A stretch of 7,339 bases of DNA, from assembly GCA_913061025.1 (NCBI GenBank), contig CAJXUJ010000062.1:1-7339 (forward strand), given 5' to 3'. Below are positions 6,507 through 7,339 of the stretch, piece after piece. Position 1 is the first letter of the stretch. Each line of letters begins with the position of its first letter. Below the pieces are notes generated by a model. That model did no database searches. It had not been told where the DNA came from and saw only the letters and a list, made by a program, of their open reading frames with translations. The position numbers and the translations under genes were made by a program. This DNA is from an uncultured Actinomycetes bacterium. GTDB taxonomy: Bacteria > Actinomycetota > Actinomycetes > S36-B12.

Positions 6507-7339
6507 GTGGAGGAGTTGCTCATCGGACTGGAGAAACTCTGGTCCGGTTTTCTGGGCATCGTCGTCTTCGGCCTCCTTATCGCCCTGCTCTTCTTCCTCG
6601 GCTCGCGGTTCCGTGGCCGTCTCAGCCGCCCCGCGGCGATCCTGATCTTCCTCGGCCCCGCGGTGATCCTGCTCATCATGGGACTGATCGTCCCGGCCGT
6701 TCGCACTATCTGGGCCAGCACACAAAACTCCTCGGGCAAGGAGTTCGTGGGCTGGGCCAACTACCAGTGGATCTTCGACTCCCAGTTCGACATCATCGTC
6801 AACTCGATTCTGTGGATCGTGATCACACCGATCGCCGCAACGGCCCTCGGCCTCACCTTGGCCCTGCTGCTCGATCGCATGCGTCGCGAGTCGATTGCTA
6901 AGTCATTGATCTTCATGCCGATGGCGATTTCGTTCGTCGGCGCATCGATTATTTGGAGCCTGGTCTACGAGTACCGCGCTCCCGACAAGCCGCAGGTCGG
7001 CCTGCTCAGCCAGATAGTGATGTGGCTCGGCGTGGACGATCCGCCGAAGTGGCTGTTGTGGCAGCCCTTCAATAACTACCTGCTCATGGTCATCATGGTC
7101 TGGATCCAGGTCGGCTTCGCGATGGTGGTTCTCTCCGCAGCGATTAAGGCGATTCCGTCCGACGTGGTCGAGGCCGCCGAACTCGACGGCGCAACCGGTT
7201 GGAAACTCTTCTCGCGGGTCACCATCCCGATGATTCGTGCGACCCTCATCGTTGTCGTCACCACGATCATGTTTGCGGTGCTCAAGATCTTCGACATCGT
7301 CCGAGTGATGACCAACGGCAACTACGGCACCCAGATCGT
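6507..7339 (+). CDS. Sugar ABC transporter permease, MalF/AglF type (3' end outside window)
   Basis: The frame is open from GTG 6507 to the right edge, 277 codons plus 2 nt, with no stop. AAGGAG (6495-6500) lies 6 nt before the GTG. Hydrophobic segments sit at about 15-32, 44-65, 96-121, 133-153, 191-212 and 245-262. The EAA loop that docks on the ATPase is clear: EAAELDGATGWKLFSRVTIP (222-241), with the usual Glu, Ala, Ala and Gly228. Membrane-spanning CUT1 permeases of this type import oligosaccharides as a heterodimer. The extra N-terminal segment before the LGPAVILL core resembles the MalF/AglF partner rather than MalG. It presumably forms an operon with the binding protein, separated by the hairpin at 6424-6479, and a MalG/AglG-type gene should follow outside the window. 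Only a few C-terminal segments are missing. Confidence 0.93.
   Translation, partial: MEELLIGLEKLWSGFLGIVVFGLLIALLFFLGSRFRGRLSRPAAILIFLGPAVILLIMGLIVPAVRTIWASTQNSSGKEFVGWANYQWIFDSQFDIIVNSILWIVITPIAATALGLTLALLLDRMRRESIAKSLIFMPMAISFVGASIIWSLVYEYRAPDKPQVGLLSQIVMWLGVDDPPKWLLWQPFNNYLLMVIMVWIQVGFAMVVLSAAIKAIPSDVVEAAELDGATGWKLFSRVTIPMIRATLIVVVTTIMFAVLKIFDIVRVMTNGNYGTQI

Noticed and set aside
7076..7321. Minus-strand frame opposite the permease gene
   Set aside because: The plus-strand frame has transmembrane segments and an EAA loop, while the minus-strand translation is low-complexity Thr/Ile/Met sequence typical of the reverse of hydrophobic codons.

Overview
The window reads as chromosomal DNA from a GC-rich Gram-positive bacterium, most likely an actinomycete. 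The coding regions prefer codons ending in G or C, GTG starts are used, Shine-Dalgarno sequences are strong, and the solute-binding protein is a lipoprotein. All proteins look like actinobacterial family members. I cannot name a genus from sequence alone.

Layout: (1) 1-708, the C-terminal part of a Ppx/GppA-family exopolyphosphatase, cut by the left edge. It looks like an unrelated housekeeping neighbour. (2) 709-842, a short gap with the putative promoter and operator of the next gene. (3) 843-1883, a LacI-family repressor, overlapping by 4 nt (GTGA) with (4) 1880-3538, a cytoplasmic GH13 alpha-glucosidase (AglA type) with all three catalytic carboxylates. (5) 3544-4620 on the minus strand, a MalK/MsmK/UgpC-type ABC ATPase that converges on the glucosidase with only 5 nt between stop codons. 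(6) 4621-4948, a 328-nt divergent control region unusually rich in inverted repeats and holding two LacI-type operator candidates. (7) 4949-6394, a lipoprotein sugar-binding protein of the AglE type. (8) 6424-6479, a very strong terminator-like hairpin. (9) 6507 to the right edge, a MalF/AglF-type permease, cut before its stop. A second (MalG/AglG-type) permease is expected just outside the window.

Together these form a complete alpha-glucoside uptake and breakdown locus. The lipoprotein captures an alpha-linked oligosaccharide or disaccharide outside the membrane, and the permease pair driven by the ATPase imports it. The GH13 enzyme hydrolyses it to glucose, and the LacI protein presumably senses the sugar or a product. 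The gene set matches the aglREFGAK locus of Sinorhizobium meliloti, but split into three transcription units. Three sites resembling the 14-bp LacI-family palindrome TGNAANCGNTTNCA (8, 9 and 8 of 10 fixed positions) lie upstream of the repressor and between the divergent genes, which suggests one local regulon.

I see no tRNA, rRNA, CRISPR array, insertion sequence, phage or defence system, and no previously undescribed system. The points most worth a second look are regulatory: the shared operator candidates, the cluster of dyads at 4635-4807, and the hairpin between the binding-protein and permease genes.
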